Shown here: piece after piece, positions 1 to 9,744 of the stretch
Position numbering within the stretch: position 1 is the stretch's first letter
Layout: the number at the start of each line of letters is the position of its first letter
From: Amorphophallus konjac
Taxonomy: Eukaryota; Streptophyta; Magnoliopsida; Alismatales; Araceae
Length of the DNA: 64,000 nucleotides
Direction of reading: 5' to 3'
Assembly: GCA_022559845.1 (NCBI GenBank)
Contig: CM040128.1
Location: 222,937,643 to 223,001,642 of the forward strand
Program-made: the position numbers and the translations under genes
The notes under the pieces: generated by a model
What the model saw: only the letters and a program-made list of their open reading frames with translations
What the model was told of the DNA's origin: nothing
Database searches by the model: none

Positions 1-236
1 GAGAAAGAGGAAAAATCATCAGAACCGATTGCAGCCTTCATTAGATTTAGAGCTCTCACATTATCTTCATTTTTCAACTTGTGAACATGAGTCCACTTGG
101 ACTTATCATTAGGAAGTTCATGTGGACTGTGAGAGATAACCTTCCACAATTGTGGATTAATAGAGTTAATGTGCTTGTGCATACGATATAGCCAGAATTT
201 AATATTTGAACTACTGAATAGTGGAGGATGAGCCAT
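1..236 (-). CDS. Copia1 gag, N-terminal fragment
   Basis: A minus-strand frame opens with ATG at 236-234, just downstream of a primer-binding site, and stays open for 78 codons to the window edge. The product starts MAHPPLF and contains a FWLYRMHKHI...LWKVI block, then DKSKW and ALNLMKAAI. These line up with the Copia2 gag (FSLWMGRM...LWRLI, DKSTW, ILNLLKIAV), so it is the N-terminal UBN2-type gag domain of a Ty1/copia element. Gag forms the particle that packages the element RNA. Only the first part is in the window; the rest lies left of position 1. No stop is seen in this fragment. Confidence 0.8.
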   Translation of the reverse strand, partial: MAHPPLFSSSNIKFWLYRMHKHINSINPQLWKVISHSPHELPNDKSKWTHVHKLKNEDNVRALNLMKAAIGSDDFSSF

Positions 237-344
237 GAGAACACAACAGATTAATGCAACAGGAATATTGATGCACTAAAAACAAATTAGCACCGAAAAT
301 CAAAGATCGAATCTACAGGTCGCTGGATCTTGTATGCAGACACC

Positions 345-357
345 GCTCTGATACCAA
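345..357 (-). promoter_or_regulatory. Copia1 primer-binding site
   Basis: Read on the minus strand this is TTGGTATCAGAGC, matching the 3' end of plant initiator methionine tRNA, the usual copia minus-strand primer. It sits one base inside the LTR end and fixes the element as minus-strand. Confidence 0.92.
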
Positions 358-734
358 CTGTTAGGGTGCTAGGCCCGGATATAGAGGGGGGTGAATGTAT
401 CCCTCTAGAAAATATAGCCCAAATTAAAACACTAAAGCTCCGATATGCGGAATAAGGACTAATGAGCTTTCCAAGATGAAATGATAAGGCAACGAATGAA
501 CAAACAGTTGGACTGCAACAATGCAGCCACCTGATCAATCAGAAACGAAGGCAGAGCTAAACAACCCAAACATACTTAGCAGAATATAATGCTCAAAAAA
601 TAACTCTCTAGATAATGCAACTAGCCAAGCATGCACAACCTGTGAATGGGAGGTAGAAGATATGGAGCTAACGCAAGGCAAACCACTGCACACATAATTT
701 TAAGGTGATTCGGTCCTCCAGACCTATATCCACC

Positions 735-1145
735 CCTCACTCCCAACCGGAGTGAGGCTTCACTAGCCAGAGCTAGAACCAGCAGACTCAGTCTGCAACA
801 GACGCTGCCTCACAGCTTGACTAGGGGAACAGCCTCCCCTTTTCTTCCACGCTGGAGGGAACCCACAAATGGCACCAGCCACTTGCAACCGGAGGAATCA
901 ACCTCCCTTCCTCCAATCCCGGAGGGAAACACCTAGCAGCTCCCAGCTGCTGGCAGATCAGAGGTCTAGCCTCTCTTCCTCCTCAGCCGGAGGGAACCCA
1001 CTCGCGGCACCCTGCTACGAGCAAACCGGAGATCCCACGATCTCCCTTCTCCTGAATCCACAGGAGGAACCCACAAGTAGCACCCAGCTACTTGCAACCG
1101 GAGATTAGATCTCCCTTCTCCTGACTCACCAGGAGGAACCCGATC
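735..1145. repeat. degenerate GC-rich repeats in Copia1 U5
   Basis: Related blocks near 868, 1006 and 1078 share GGCACC, a CTNCTTGCAACCGG-like stretch, then CTCCCTTCTCC and AGGAGGAACCC. Spacing varies from about 70 to 140 bp. Any open frame here is a by-product of the repeats. Confidence 0.7.
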
Positions 1146-1529
1146 CCCAATAGGGCAATCGGAAGAACAAAGCTAACCAGAGAAACAAAATGAAAAATAA
1201 GAAAACATAAAAGGAACAGCGACAAAGGCTAGAAATGAAACACAATAGTCGTTCTGGATTTGATCCACAAACAGACTGAACAGGTCTTCAATAGAACTCT
1301 CCTCTCTTCTTTTCTTCCTCTTCTTTCTTCTTCTCAGCTCACGCAATCTTTGTCTCTTTCTTCTACTGCTCTCACTCTCTTCTTTTCTTCTCTTTCACAG
1401 GCTCTCCCTATCTCTTCTTTTCTCTTCTTTTTCTGCTCTTTTTCTTCTTCTTTTCTTTTTCTGGATCGAAGGCCTTTCTGCTCTCCAGGCTTCTTCTTCG
1501 ATCAACCTTCTACAGAGGATGAAGGCTTC

Positions 1530-1537
1530 CTTTTATA
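1530..1537 (-). promoter_or_regulatory. TATA box, Copia1 LTR
   Basis: The plus strand reads CTTTTATAAGC; the minus strand therefore has TATAAAAG. It lies about 1.17 kb before the LTR end, a plausible U3/R boundary for the element promoter. Confidence 0.55.
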
Positions 1538-1683
1538 AGCATCAACAGCAGGCACACTGGGCACGTGTGGCTTCCACGTTTCCTGCCCTAGAAATTCGGA
1601 CCACGTGGCAGCATCCTGGTTCACGAGCCAGGCACCTCGGATCACGTGCCCTTCAATTTAGTACGCTCAGCAACTGGAGTCAG

Positions 1684-2062
1684 GTGGCGTTAACGCACTT
1701 GCTTCAAGGGGTTGACGCAGCCTTCAAGGACATTCTACCAGCAGAACTCAAGTCTGCTGCGTTGACTCCATCAGCCTGCTGCGTTGACGCATCTGTGATC
1801 CAGTGATCAAGTCTTCAACAGATGGGCGTGCTGCGTCGACGCTATCAGCATGTTGCGTTGACGCATTGGTGTTCCAGCAAGCAAACAGCCTAGCCTTTCT
1901 TAACTGTTACGTCGATGCTGCTCCACTGCTGCGTTGACACATTGGAATATTCTTGACAAGGCCTCTGCTTCTTGAGTGGCTGAGTTGACGCAGCCTTTGC
2001 GTAGAGTTGACGCTGTGATGAATATCCGTGGATGCATCTTCACTAGTGCGTGGACGCCTTAA
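1684..2062. repeat. GCGTYGACGC palindrome array, first block
   Basis: About a dozen copies or close variants of the 10-bp palindrome GCGTCGACGC / GCGTTGACGC occur near 1684, 1719, 1760, 1780, 1832, 1852, 1910, 1930, 1981, 2002 and 2050, often preceded by CTGCTG or TGC. Spacing is irregular. The block lies in Copia1 U3 beside the 27-bp array. Confidence 0.8.
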
Positions 2063-2109
2063 GCTCTAGCATCGACCCTGTTCCTTCAAGAACTCTAGAC
2101 AACGGACGC

Positions 2110-2942
2110 TGTACAGATTTCAGATGCTTTGAACGCTTGAGCGATGTACAGACTCTGAATCGATAAGGCAGGCTGTACAGACTATAAGAAGGTTGAAGCA
2201 CTGTGTAGACTTGATGAAGATTTAGGCCGTTGTACAGACATGGGGTTCAGCTGAGGATTTATGGACTTTGACGAAGTGAAGCAGTGCACATACTCTGAAG
2301 CACAAAGGCAATGTACAGACTTTGCCTTAAAACGAATGTATAGACTTAGAATCATGGAGGCCAATGTATAGACATCAACTCTGCACATCGAATGTATAGA
2401 CTTCAAGTGTGAAGACCATTGTGCAGACTTTGGATTTCACTGTGGATGTACAGACTTGATGGAGTGAAGCGATGTGTAGACATGAGACTCCACGATGGAT
2501 GTATAGACTTCAAATATCAAGGCGCTAATGAAGACGGACAATGTACAGACTTCATTGTAGAGACTTGGAGATTCAATAGAAGACTGTATACACTTGACGA
2601 AACAATCCAATGTATAGACTTTAGGCAAGGAGGCCAATGTATATACTCCGAGAAGTGATGCACAGTTCACCCTGTACAGACTTCAACATAGGAAAGACTC
2701 TAAATGAGACATTGCCAGAGACAATGCATGAGACGGTGAAGGACCGATGTATAGACTTCACCAACACGCTTGAACACGAACAGGCTGCACAGTGCACTGT
2801 ATAGACTTGGACCAAGGCAAGACCAGTGGACGCTATAGTCCAATGTATGGACTTTGAAGGATTTGAGCGTGAGACTGTATAGACTTGGCCCCTTTCCGGA
2901 TGTATAGACCTTGAGTCAAGAAGACCAATGTGTGGGCTTACT
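2110..2942. repeat. ~27-bp periodic TGTATAGACTT array in Copia1 U3
   Basis: About 27 copies of TGTAYAGACTT, often preceded by CCAA, are separated by spacers of unrelated sequence. Starts at 2312, 2337, 2365, 2393, 2420, 2447, 2473 and 2500 give steps of 25 to 28 bp. Spacing loosens after 2540. The core is conserved and the spacer is not, so this is a word array and not a simple tandem duplication. Confidence 0.88.
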
Positions 2943-2954
2943 ATAAAGAACAAT

Positions 2955-3152
2955 GTTCTGATGGGTCGACGCATCAACACAATGAGTTGACGCACTGCAG
3001 ACCAGACCAAAGAATAAGTGCAGCAAGGTTAAAGAGGCACCAAGCGTCAACACATTGCCCAAGCAGCGTGGACGCAGCAGATCAAATATTTCTTACTGCT
3101 ACCTCTGAGTGCCTTGGCAGCGTCGACGCTGCAGTTCGATGGGTCGACGCTG
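2955..3152. repeat. GCGTCGACGC palindrome array, second block
   Basis: The palindromic word returns on the far side of the 27-bp array near 2957, 2976, 3041, 3067, 3118 and 3140 (GGGTCGACGC, GAGTTGACGC, GCGTCAACAC, GCGTGGACGC, GCGTCGACGC). The two arrays are thus nested: palindromes, 27-bp words, palindromes. Confidence 0.78.
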
Positions 3153-3180
3153 CAGTATCAAACTTCAGTCTAAGGAGCAA

Positions 3181-3240
3181 CAGTAACATGACTGAACATA
3201 ATCAAATATGCAGTAACATGACTGAACATAATCAAATATG
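3181..3240. repeat. perfect 30-bp tandem duplication
   Basis: Two identical adjacent 30-bp copies (3181-3210 and 3211-3240), each starting CAGTAACATGACTGAAC. Their identity indicates a very recent duplication inside the older Copia1 LTR. Confidence 0.97.
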
Positions 3241-3401
3241 CAATGCCATATCAGAACTTATGAAGAACTGCATTATTATCAGAAAGTGAATACTAGCATG
3301 AAGATTCACACAGCACGATGACTCACAGTGAATAACTCACTTCAAAAGTCAATCATCAAAACCACCATTAAAACCATCATCAAAACCACATGGGCACAAC
3401 A

Positions 3402-3734
3402 AGAATTTCCTCTTGCAATAATTCATTCCAAAATTACAAATGAGAGAGGGGAGGGGGATTTTTATAGCCTCCATACTTTTCCTAGGACCAAAGTGCCCCT
3501 GGACAATTGACATATTGACGACACAGTCCAAGGAGGGGCGCCCCTGGGCCTAGCCCATTGAATTGGGCCCAAAAGCCTATCAAACCAACCATATGACAAC
3601 TAACTTAGCAAAATGACTTACTAACCTAGGTACAAGACTCAAATAAAGGAAAAATTACATGATTTATGACTCAAATAAAATATAAAAATTACATGACTAG
3701 ACTCTAAAACACATGACGAACATAATGGCACATG
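3402..3734. other. unassigned LTR-like flank
   Basis: There is no coding signal. A minus-strand TATAAAAATCC lies near 3457-3467, and the sequence resembles plant LTR U3/R sequence. It may be part of an older minus-strand LTR into which Copia1 inserted. No second LTR is available to test this. Confidence 0.35.
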
Positions 3735-5545
3735 CCGACGAATAATCCGAGCCTTGAAAAAATGTGGAGGGACAAGGGATGCCCCCATCAGGAACATTGT
3801 TCATGGATCCTCGCTTTGGTCCATGTATGCTCGGCGGAGATTCATCAAGGTCCATCTTGCAAACTATGTTAAACCATTCCCTGCAGGAATGCCTTTGGCA
3901 GTATTTGGGCAGGCCAAAGATATTTTAATCTCCAACAGTAGGTGGATAGTTGTGATCGGGGCAAATATTGACTTCTTGAGGGATAACTGGACAGGGAATG
4001 GTCCAGCTATTAATGCTGCACTGGCAAGTGAAAGAAATGGGTTCAATGGCCTCCCCTTTGCTTCAGTAAGAGAGGTTCTTAGTGACACCCAACATGCTGC
4101 TCAAGGATATCTCAATAATGACTTTCACCTTCCTAACCTTCAACTAAGCAATGAGGCTGATTTGTGTGTCTGGATAGGCACCTTGAAGGGTTCTTTCTCG
4201 GTTAAGTCAGCCTGCAACTTGATCCGGACCAAAGGTATTTCAAGGCCTGCCAGGCGTAAGCTCTGGCACTCTGTTATAGACCCGAGGGCAGCTCTTTTTG
4301 CCTGGAAGCTGATCCATCGGGCAATACCAGTGGACAGCAGGGTGGCAGATTGTGGGATTCAAATCGTCTCCGAATGCAGTTGCTGCTCCTCTCCTGCCTA
4401 TGAAGACCTCAACCACTTATTCATCACTAGTGAATTGGCCTCTGAGCTGTGGGGCTGGGTGCATCCCTTGGTAAGCTACAAGGTCCACCTTAGTGACCAG
4501 ATTACTACACGATGCTGGAACCTGTTGACTGCATCCAACATACACTCTGCCTTCAGTCTTGTTGGGATGTATGCAGTAGTATTGATGTTATGGGAAATAT
4601 GGAAGTTAAGGTGTGCTATCAGATTTGAGGGTATGGCTCTTAAAACTGATATTATCAAGAGGAGGATAATTTCTTCAATTTCCTTGGCGTTGGACAAGCT
4701 TTGTTTTCACAAGCCTCTGTCCCCTGCTCAATCCAGCAGCCTTGCTTCTTTCCATTTGTTTCCCCGAGTTAAACTTAAGCATCCACTTCTGGTTTCTTGT
4801 AGATTGGCACCTCGAATGTTCACTTTGCATGTTGATGGGGCCTCGAAGGGCAACCCTGGCAGGTGTGGAGGAGGAGGTTGTGTAAGGGACCCAACAAGTA
4901 GATGGGTTGTCAGTTTTGCCTTTCATTATGGTCATGGAAACAGCTTGCTGGTAGTGGCAAGGGCTTTGTATGATGGGCTAGCTATTACAAATCTAGGTGG
5001 TTTAAGCTTGGTGGCAGTTTATTCAGATTGTGCCCTCCTTGTTGAGGCTGTTAGGAACTTCCCCCAGCTGGATGGTTCTTCCATGGTGGAGGAAAATCCT
5101 GGACCTCATTCAAGAAAGTGGCTGCTTGTTACAGCATACCTATAGAGAGGGCAACCAAGTTGCAGATTCCCTGGTGTCATATGCATGCAATGTTTCAGAA
5201 AATCAAGTCTTCATCCAAGCAGGAGATCTCCCTCGGCTGGCCAAGGGAGCTTTAAGAGTGGATAGAGCTAGGTTGCCAGCCATCCGATTACTTTAGTTTT
5301 TTTTTTTTGGTTGTAACTCAAAGTCTCCTGCTTTGCTATACTTTTTTGTCTCTCTCAAGGGCTAATGTCTCGCCCTTTTGTTCTCCAGGGGTATGCCCCA
5401 CAGTCTTTGTAAATCTCTCTCCATAATCAATAAAAATAAAGGGCCATAGTAACAACCTGGGGGAGTGAGAACATCCTCCCTCTCTGAGGGTGGGGTGCAC
5501 TCGACCAGTGTCTGAACTATTGGTCAGGTTTTGAATAAAAAAAAA
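3735..5545 (+). mobile_element. LINE1: 5'-truncated L1-type LINE
   Basis: This holds the last third of an L1 ORF2 (zinc-binding RVT domain and RNase H), a 3' UTR with AATAAA signals near 5430, and an A-run at 5537-5545. The endonuclease and reverse transcriptase are absent, as expected for the common 5'-truncated LINE insertion. The 3' tail (GGGTGCACTC, then CAGGTTTTGAATA and an A-run) matches the tail of LINE2. The left boundary is placed where homology fades. I found no convincing target duplication. Confidence 0.8.
3754..5296 (+). pseudogene. LINE1 ORF2 remnant: zf-RVT plus RNase H
   Basis: Frame one runs from the truncation to 5145. It carries SLWSMYARRRF, then a WIGTLKGSFSVKSA...LWHSVIDPRAALFAWKLIHRAIP block and a CSCCSSPAYEDLNHLF zinc-binding motif, all typical of the zf-RVT domain of plant non-LTR retrotransposons. 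An RNase H domain follows (HVDGASKGNPG, ARALYDGL, YSDCALL). A frameshift between about 5030 and 5145 moves the reading to the frame ending AKGALRVDRARLPAIRLL at 5296. The usual RNase H catalytic glutamate (AEARAL in LINE2) is Val here (VVARAL). The copy is therefore dead: truncated, frameshifted and lacking a catalytic residue. Confidence 0.85.
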
Positions 5546-5696
5546 GATGAAGGCTCTTGATTACTCCCGAGCTCTTTGCCTGGCTAGGTCTAGGGCTAGG
5601 GGGAGTGGGATTCTTCGAGGCTTGGGAAGGGGCGGTGTGCCCTTCTAGGAAGGGTGGGCTCCTCTTGGGATGGGGCCTAGGTGGGGTGGGGTTAAG
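5546..5696. other. short unassigned G-rich segment
   Basis: This G-rich stretch lies between the LINE1 A-tail and the retropepsin remnant. On the minus strand it continues the retropepsin frame past its stop as proline-rich nonsense. I see nothing else in it. Confidence 0.4.
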
Positions 5697-5966
5697 TTAG
5701 ATCTTCTTTCCCTCATGCTCAAAGATACATGTGTTTGGCCTACCTAGGAAGGTGGTATCTACATCATAAATCCATGGTCTCCCTATTAGAATGCTACCAA
5801 CTTCCATAGGTACAATGTCGCACCAAACTTGGCCATGATAAGATGAGAAAGTGATGGGTACAAGGCAGCGAGTATTGACAGGGATGGAGGTGGTGTCTAT
5901 CCACCAAACCCGGTATGGGCTAGGGTGGGAAGTGATGGTTAGCCCTAGGAGCTTGACTGTGTCTGA
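5697..5966 (-). pseudogene. Ty3/gypsy retropepsin remnant
   Basis: A minus-strand frame of about 90 codons ends with TAA at 5699-5697. It reads VKLLGL, then SPYRVWWID, IPVNTRCLVPI, VWCDIVPMEVGSILIGRPW and ends FEHEGKKI. The pattern 'CD-I/V-VPM ... LLLGRPW-YD' is the C-terminal half of the aspartic protease region of chromovirus-type gypsy polyproteins. The catalytic D-S/T-G triplet would lie upstream and is missing; a stop (TGA) appears in this frame just above 5985. No other domain of this element is visible nearby, so it is an isolated fragment older than its neighbours. Confidence 0.65.
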
Positions 5967-7213
5967 TGAATGTTCATTCTTTCATGATAATTTATGTCAA
6001 ACACACCATTTCATATGCACATGATTAGACAATTATGCATATTTTACAACTTCACACAAATCAGACCTTCCATGCAAATTAAATTAATATGTGGTTAATC
6101 ATTCAATAAAAAGGAGTTGAGAGGCCATGAACATTAATTTTTTGTTGCATAATTGAGAGAATTTGAGATTTGTATGCATAAAACAATAATTTATATGGAT
6201 TTAATTCAAATATTGTGTGTGCAGGACACTCTCGGCATTTGCTAGAAGGGCTAGGGGCAAAAGCGTCACAAGACCAGGGCAAGGAAGCCCTAGGGTGCCC
6301 CTCCCTCCTTGACCAAGTCAAAGGAGCAGCTGTCTTCCTTTTTTGGTGTGAAAGGAGATAAAGCAAGGATTTTTTGGAATTATCTTGTGAAGAAATTCTT
6401 GGAGAGAAAATAGGAGGAGATCCCCTCCTTATTAGGAAACCCAAGGGGGCGCCCCCCTTCCTTTGATCTTCTCAACCAAGGGCGACCAAAACCCGAGCCA
6501 CCATGGGGGCACCCATCTCATCCTTGGACAATCTCATCATCTTCTCCATCAATCCTAGCCTTCCATCACCCTCTAACTCAATCTCCACCCTTCATTTGAT
6601 CAATTTTCCCTATAAATAGCCCACATCAATTGGAGAAGATAGATTTTTAGCCTTTAATTAAATTAGATTTTTATTTTTCTAGCATAGCCCCCCCTTCTCT
6701 CACCTTCTCCTAGCTAGGTGTGCCCTCATCTCTCCCTCCATCTCCCTTCTTCTTCTTCTCCATTCACTTACATAGGTAGCCTTTCTTGTTGTTTTTCTTA
6801 CCTTCACCCTTCTACCCAATCTTCTCTCTATTTCTCTCCTAGATTTCTCCTCCACAAAATATCCCTTTCATGGCGGTGTGCACGTCAAGGCGGGGCGGTG
6901 ATCAAAGGTCTGGCGGCATGGACAACGGTGATCTCTTCATCCACTTCCTCTCATGGCGATGTCTACATCAAGGCAGTGCGTTCTTCTCCAAGGCTCGGCG
7001 AGTATTGGACGGCGCTATTCTTCATCATTCCCGGCTCTAGTTCTTCTCTTTTTGTTCTTAGTTCATCATTAGTTGTAATTTTCATTTTTATAGACATTGT
7101 ACTTTCAATTCCTAGTAATAAGAATTTCATTTATGCAAGTTGTCTTTCTCTTCCTCTCTCCATCTCTTCCACCTTTCTCTTCTTCAACCCTCCAAATTTC
7201 TTTAGTTCGATTT
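5967..7213. other. unassigned LTR-like region
   Basis: No domain is recognised. A plus-strand TATA box (CCCTATAAATAGCCC, near 6609-6623) is followed by a long pyrimidine-rich stretch (6690-7210), the arrangement of a plant LTR U3/R/U5. The open frame at 6718-7218 is low-complexity Ser/Phe/Leu sequence from that CT-rich tract and is not a gene. It may be a solo LTR or a truncated element. Confidence 0.35.
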
Positions 7214-8458
7214 GTTGAGTGTGTGATTTTGATGGTTACAAAATGTTTCTTTACTGTTTGTCAAAGATTTCTTAGTGGTGCATTTATCATTGGAATATGT
7301 TTGAGGAAACATGCTTTCAAGAATGCATAGTTGCATGTGGGTAAGTGATGCATGAGTCTCATGGACTACTCATCTTAAATTCCAAGAAGGCTGCATTTGA
7401 TCTATGTAATCATGTCAAGTTGCTTATGAGCTTCATCATGAAATCAGTATACCTTGTTAAGCTTCATTTGATATGAGTGAGAGATTTGATGAATGATGGA
7501 TTGTGTGAAAATAGCTTGACTAGGTTTTCACGAATGAGAGTTAAGAGTTTGTTTCATCATGCATATAACTCCAAGGGTGGTTGTGTTTGAATGGTATTTC
7601 AGGTTTACAAGTGCTTGAACCTCCTTATCTTCTTGCCATGGAGTTTGGAATTGATACATGGTTGTGGAGATTGAAAAGTGTGGTTATCTTAAGATAAAAA
7701 CTCATGTTTCATAAGGATTGAAGTTATTGATTTTAATGCTAAACCAATGTGGGTGGTGTGTTTGAATTGCTAATTTGATAGATTTGTATTGTGCAAGTCT
7801 TATATGTTCTTGAACTCAAATCTTCATCCATGAGTTAATGGCATGTGAATGTGGATGATAGTGCTTAAGCTTCAATTGCATGCTAATGTATAGTTTGATA
7901 AAGTGAGCTTGTGTTTTCTCATTCAAAATATGCAAAACAAGAGGAAAGTCAGTAAGAGTCTCAAGTCAAGGTGACTGACATGAAGGCCATGTTCTACAGC
8001 ATCATTTCTGCAATATCCTACCATGATTCAAAGTATTTCTGCGTTCCTCAAATCAAGCATAGCAACATCTCTTGGTGCAATGTGTATTTGAATGGTTAGG
8101 ATGTTATGAACTTTCATAAGGCATGAATGTTTACAATTTGGATGTTGGAGATATGGTAGATATAAGGATCAACAAGTTCACTTTTTGATATTTGTGAAGT
8201 TGTGTTTTTATTTTTGAAGAAGCATCAAGTTTAAATGTAAGAAGCCCTTGATTTTGATATCCATGTAGATCTAATGATCTATCTTGCTTTTGCAGGATAG
8301 ATATTGATTGTAGTCAATTTGAATATCACATGGATGCATGGTAATATCCTTCTATTTTTTAGTTATGAAAAATGGGCTTTTGATAGGCTGGAAAAGCCTT
8401 TTTCTAACCCAATCAGTGCACCTGCTGTTGTCTTGGCCTTTCTGTGCACAAGTTGCAC

Positions 8459-8555
8459 AGGGGTCGATCCTAGGGGTCGACCCCCCCGAAACTACATTGT
8501 GTCTGCCTTGTTATGTGCAGTGAAGTTGCAGGGGTCGACCCATAGGGTCGACCCT
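8459..8555. repeat. GGGGTCGACCC palindromes in Copia2 LTR
   Basis: Two doublets: GGGGTCGATCC next to GGGGTCGACCCCCC (about 8459-8487), and GGGGTCGACCC next to GGGTCGACCC (8531-8555). Each word is a palindrome centred on GTCGAC. They lie in U3, about 150 to 250 bp upstream of the TATA box. Confidence 0.85.
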
Positions 8556-8703
8556 TTCTAGTCAGGATTTTCGAAAGTCTTCAAAACCCATTCTAAACCC
8601 TTTGAAACTTTACCATACTACCCCCAAATGTTTGCTACACATATGAGGGCTTTCTTAACATGTTTTAAGATGGTTTTATGGGTCATTTGGCCATTCTATC
8701 TTG

Positions 8704-8710
8704 TATATAA
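8704..8710 (+). promoter_or_regulatory. TATA box, Copia2 LTR
   Basis: TATATAA in the context TTGTATATAAACATG, about 0.96 kb upstream of the LTR end. A comparable distance (about 0.9 kb) separates the TATA box and LTR end in Copia3. Confidence 0.6.
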
Positions 8711-9433
8711 ACATGAGCTCCAAATTTGTGAGATATGAACCCTAATGTGCTTATTTTCTATCTTGTAGGAGAAGAAGACCAAGGAGGAGAAAAGGAGAAC
8801 TTGGGAAGGGGTTCTGCTCTACTTCAAGGCATTTCTGGAGATTGTGGATGAAGAGAAAGTTGTGCGGAATGAAGAAAGGAGCAAGATGATGGTGACTTCG
8901 TGATCATCCGACAACGAACCAAGGAGAACCAGATCTTCTAGAGAAGGTGGAGCTTTATACTTCAGAGATCTTCTTTATTTCAATCTTTTGATTATATCTT
9001 AGGCTTATTGTATTCATCCGTGAACATTTCATTAAATTTTGAACGAATATCTTGTATGGGTGATCGGAGAGTGGATTCTCCGAGTATTTGTGTTAACGCT
9101 TGTGTGTCGTTTTGTTCGGTGGATATCCGCGTGTGATTTGGGGATTGTTCCCCATGTGTGGTTGGGAGTTTACTCCTGTGTGTTTGTGCAGGCGTCGCCC
9201 TGCGTGTGTGTGTTAGAGCTTGGCTCCATGTGTGTGGGGGGATTTATCCCGGTGCTAGTTTTTCAGCAGTGAAGCCTCACTCAGTTGAGTGGGGGGGACA
9301 CAGGGAGCCCGTCGTGGTCCCGAACCACCTTAAAAATCATTGTGTCATTGTGAATGCCTGTGTCATTGTTCCATATCTTCTACCTCCATTCACAGGATGG
9401 TTTGATTATTGTGCTTCACATCGATCTTAGTTT

Positions 9434-9457
9434 CACACATACACACACACACACACC
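9434..9457. repeat. (CA)n microsatellite
   Basis: A short CA-dinucleotide run within the Copia2 U5 region, with one interruption (CACATACACA...). Confidence 0.9.
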
Positions 9458-9672
9458 GTTAAGTTCAGTCTGTCTATCTACCGTTTGAGTGAACATCTCT
9501 ACATACACTTAGAATCGTCTCATGTTAATTTGAATATACATCATCAAAGATTAAGTGTTTGCATAGTTTCTGCTGTGGAGAGTTAGTGTTTTAAATTGGA
9601 CTTAAATTTTTATAGAGGGATCTATTCACCCCCCTCTCTAGATCCGTCTTCCTGCACTACAGGACCCAACAA

Positions 9673-9685
9673 TTGGTATCAGAGC
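9673..9685 (+). promoter_or_regulatory. Copia2 primer-binding site
   Basis: TTGGTATCAGAGC, complementary to initiator tRNA-Met, one base after the LTR end at 9671. Confidence 0.93.
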
Positions 9686-9744
9686 GAGGCTCTGTTCTCC
9701 CTAGATCTAACGATCTACAGAGTGATCCCAGTGCTTGTTCAATC

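Larger units (their letters stand above)
359..3401 (-). repeat. Copia1 5' LTR (about 3.04 kb)
   Basis: On the minus strand the LTR starts TGTTGTGCCCATGTGG and ends CACCCTAACA, directly before the primer site. The start resembles the Copia3 LTR start (TGTTGTGCCCCTGTGG), which is what sets the outer boundary. A minus-strand TATAAAA lies near 1530-1537. The part between it and the LTR end contains a conserved copia block at 691-720 (TTAAGGTGATTCGG) followed by degenerate repeats. The upstream U3 part is almost entirely short repeated words. The partner LTR is outside the window, so the outer end is not confirmed by a target duplication; 3402-3406 (AGAAT) would be the candidate. Confidence 0.75.
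7214..9671 (+). repeat. Copia2 5' LTR (left end uncertain)
   Basis: The right end is firm: the LTR ends GGACCCAACA at 9671, one base before a tRNA-Met primer site. A TATA box at 8704-8710, GTCGAC-type palindromes at 8459-8555 and the conserved copia block near 9321-9344 (CGAACCACCTTAAAAA, antisense to the Copia1 and Copia3 blocks) belong to it. The left end at TGTTGAGTGTGTG is my best candidate because it has the TGTTG start of the other copia LTRs. A start nearer 7900-8000 would give a more usual U3 length. Confidence 0.55.

Noticed and set aside
2110..2942. CRISPR-like repeat and spacer layout
   Set aside because: Plant LTR context, degenerate cores, short irregular spacers and no associated genes.
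3720..5560. target-site duplication for LINE1
   Set aside because: Only weak matches (GACGAA against GATGAA) flank it.
6718..7218. 166-codon open frame on the plus strand
   Set aside because: It is Ser/Phe/Leu-rich from a CT-rich tract downstream of a TATA box in LTR-like sequence, with no domain.
7991..8000. alternative Copia2 LTR start (TGTTCTACAG)
   Set aside because: The U3 length would fit better, but the start lacks the TGTTG form of the other copia LTRs; left as an alternative only.
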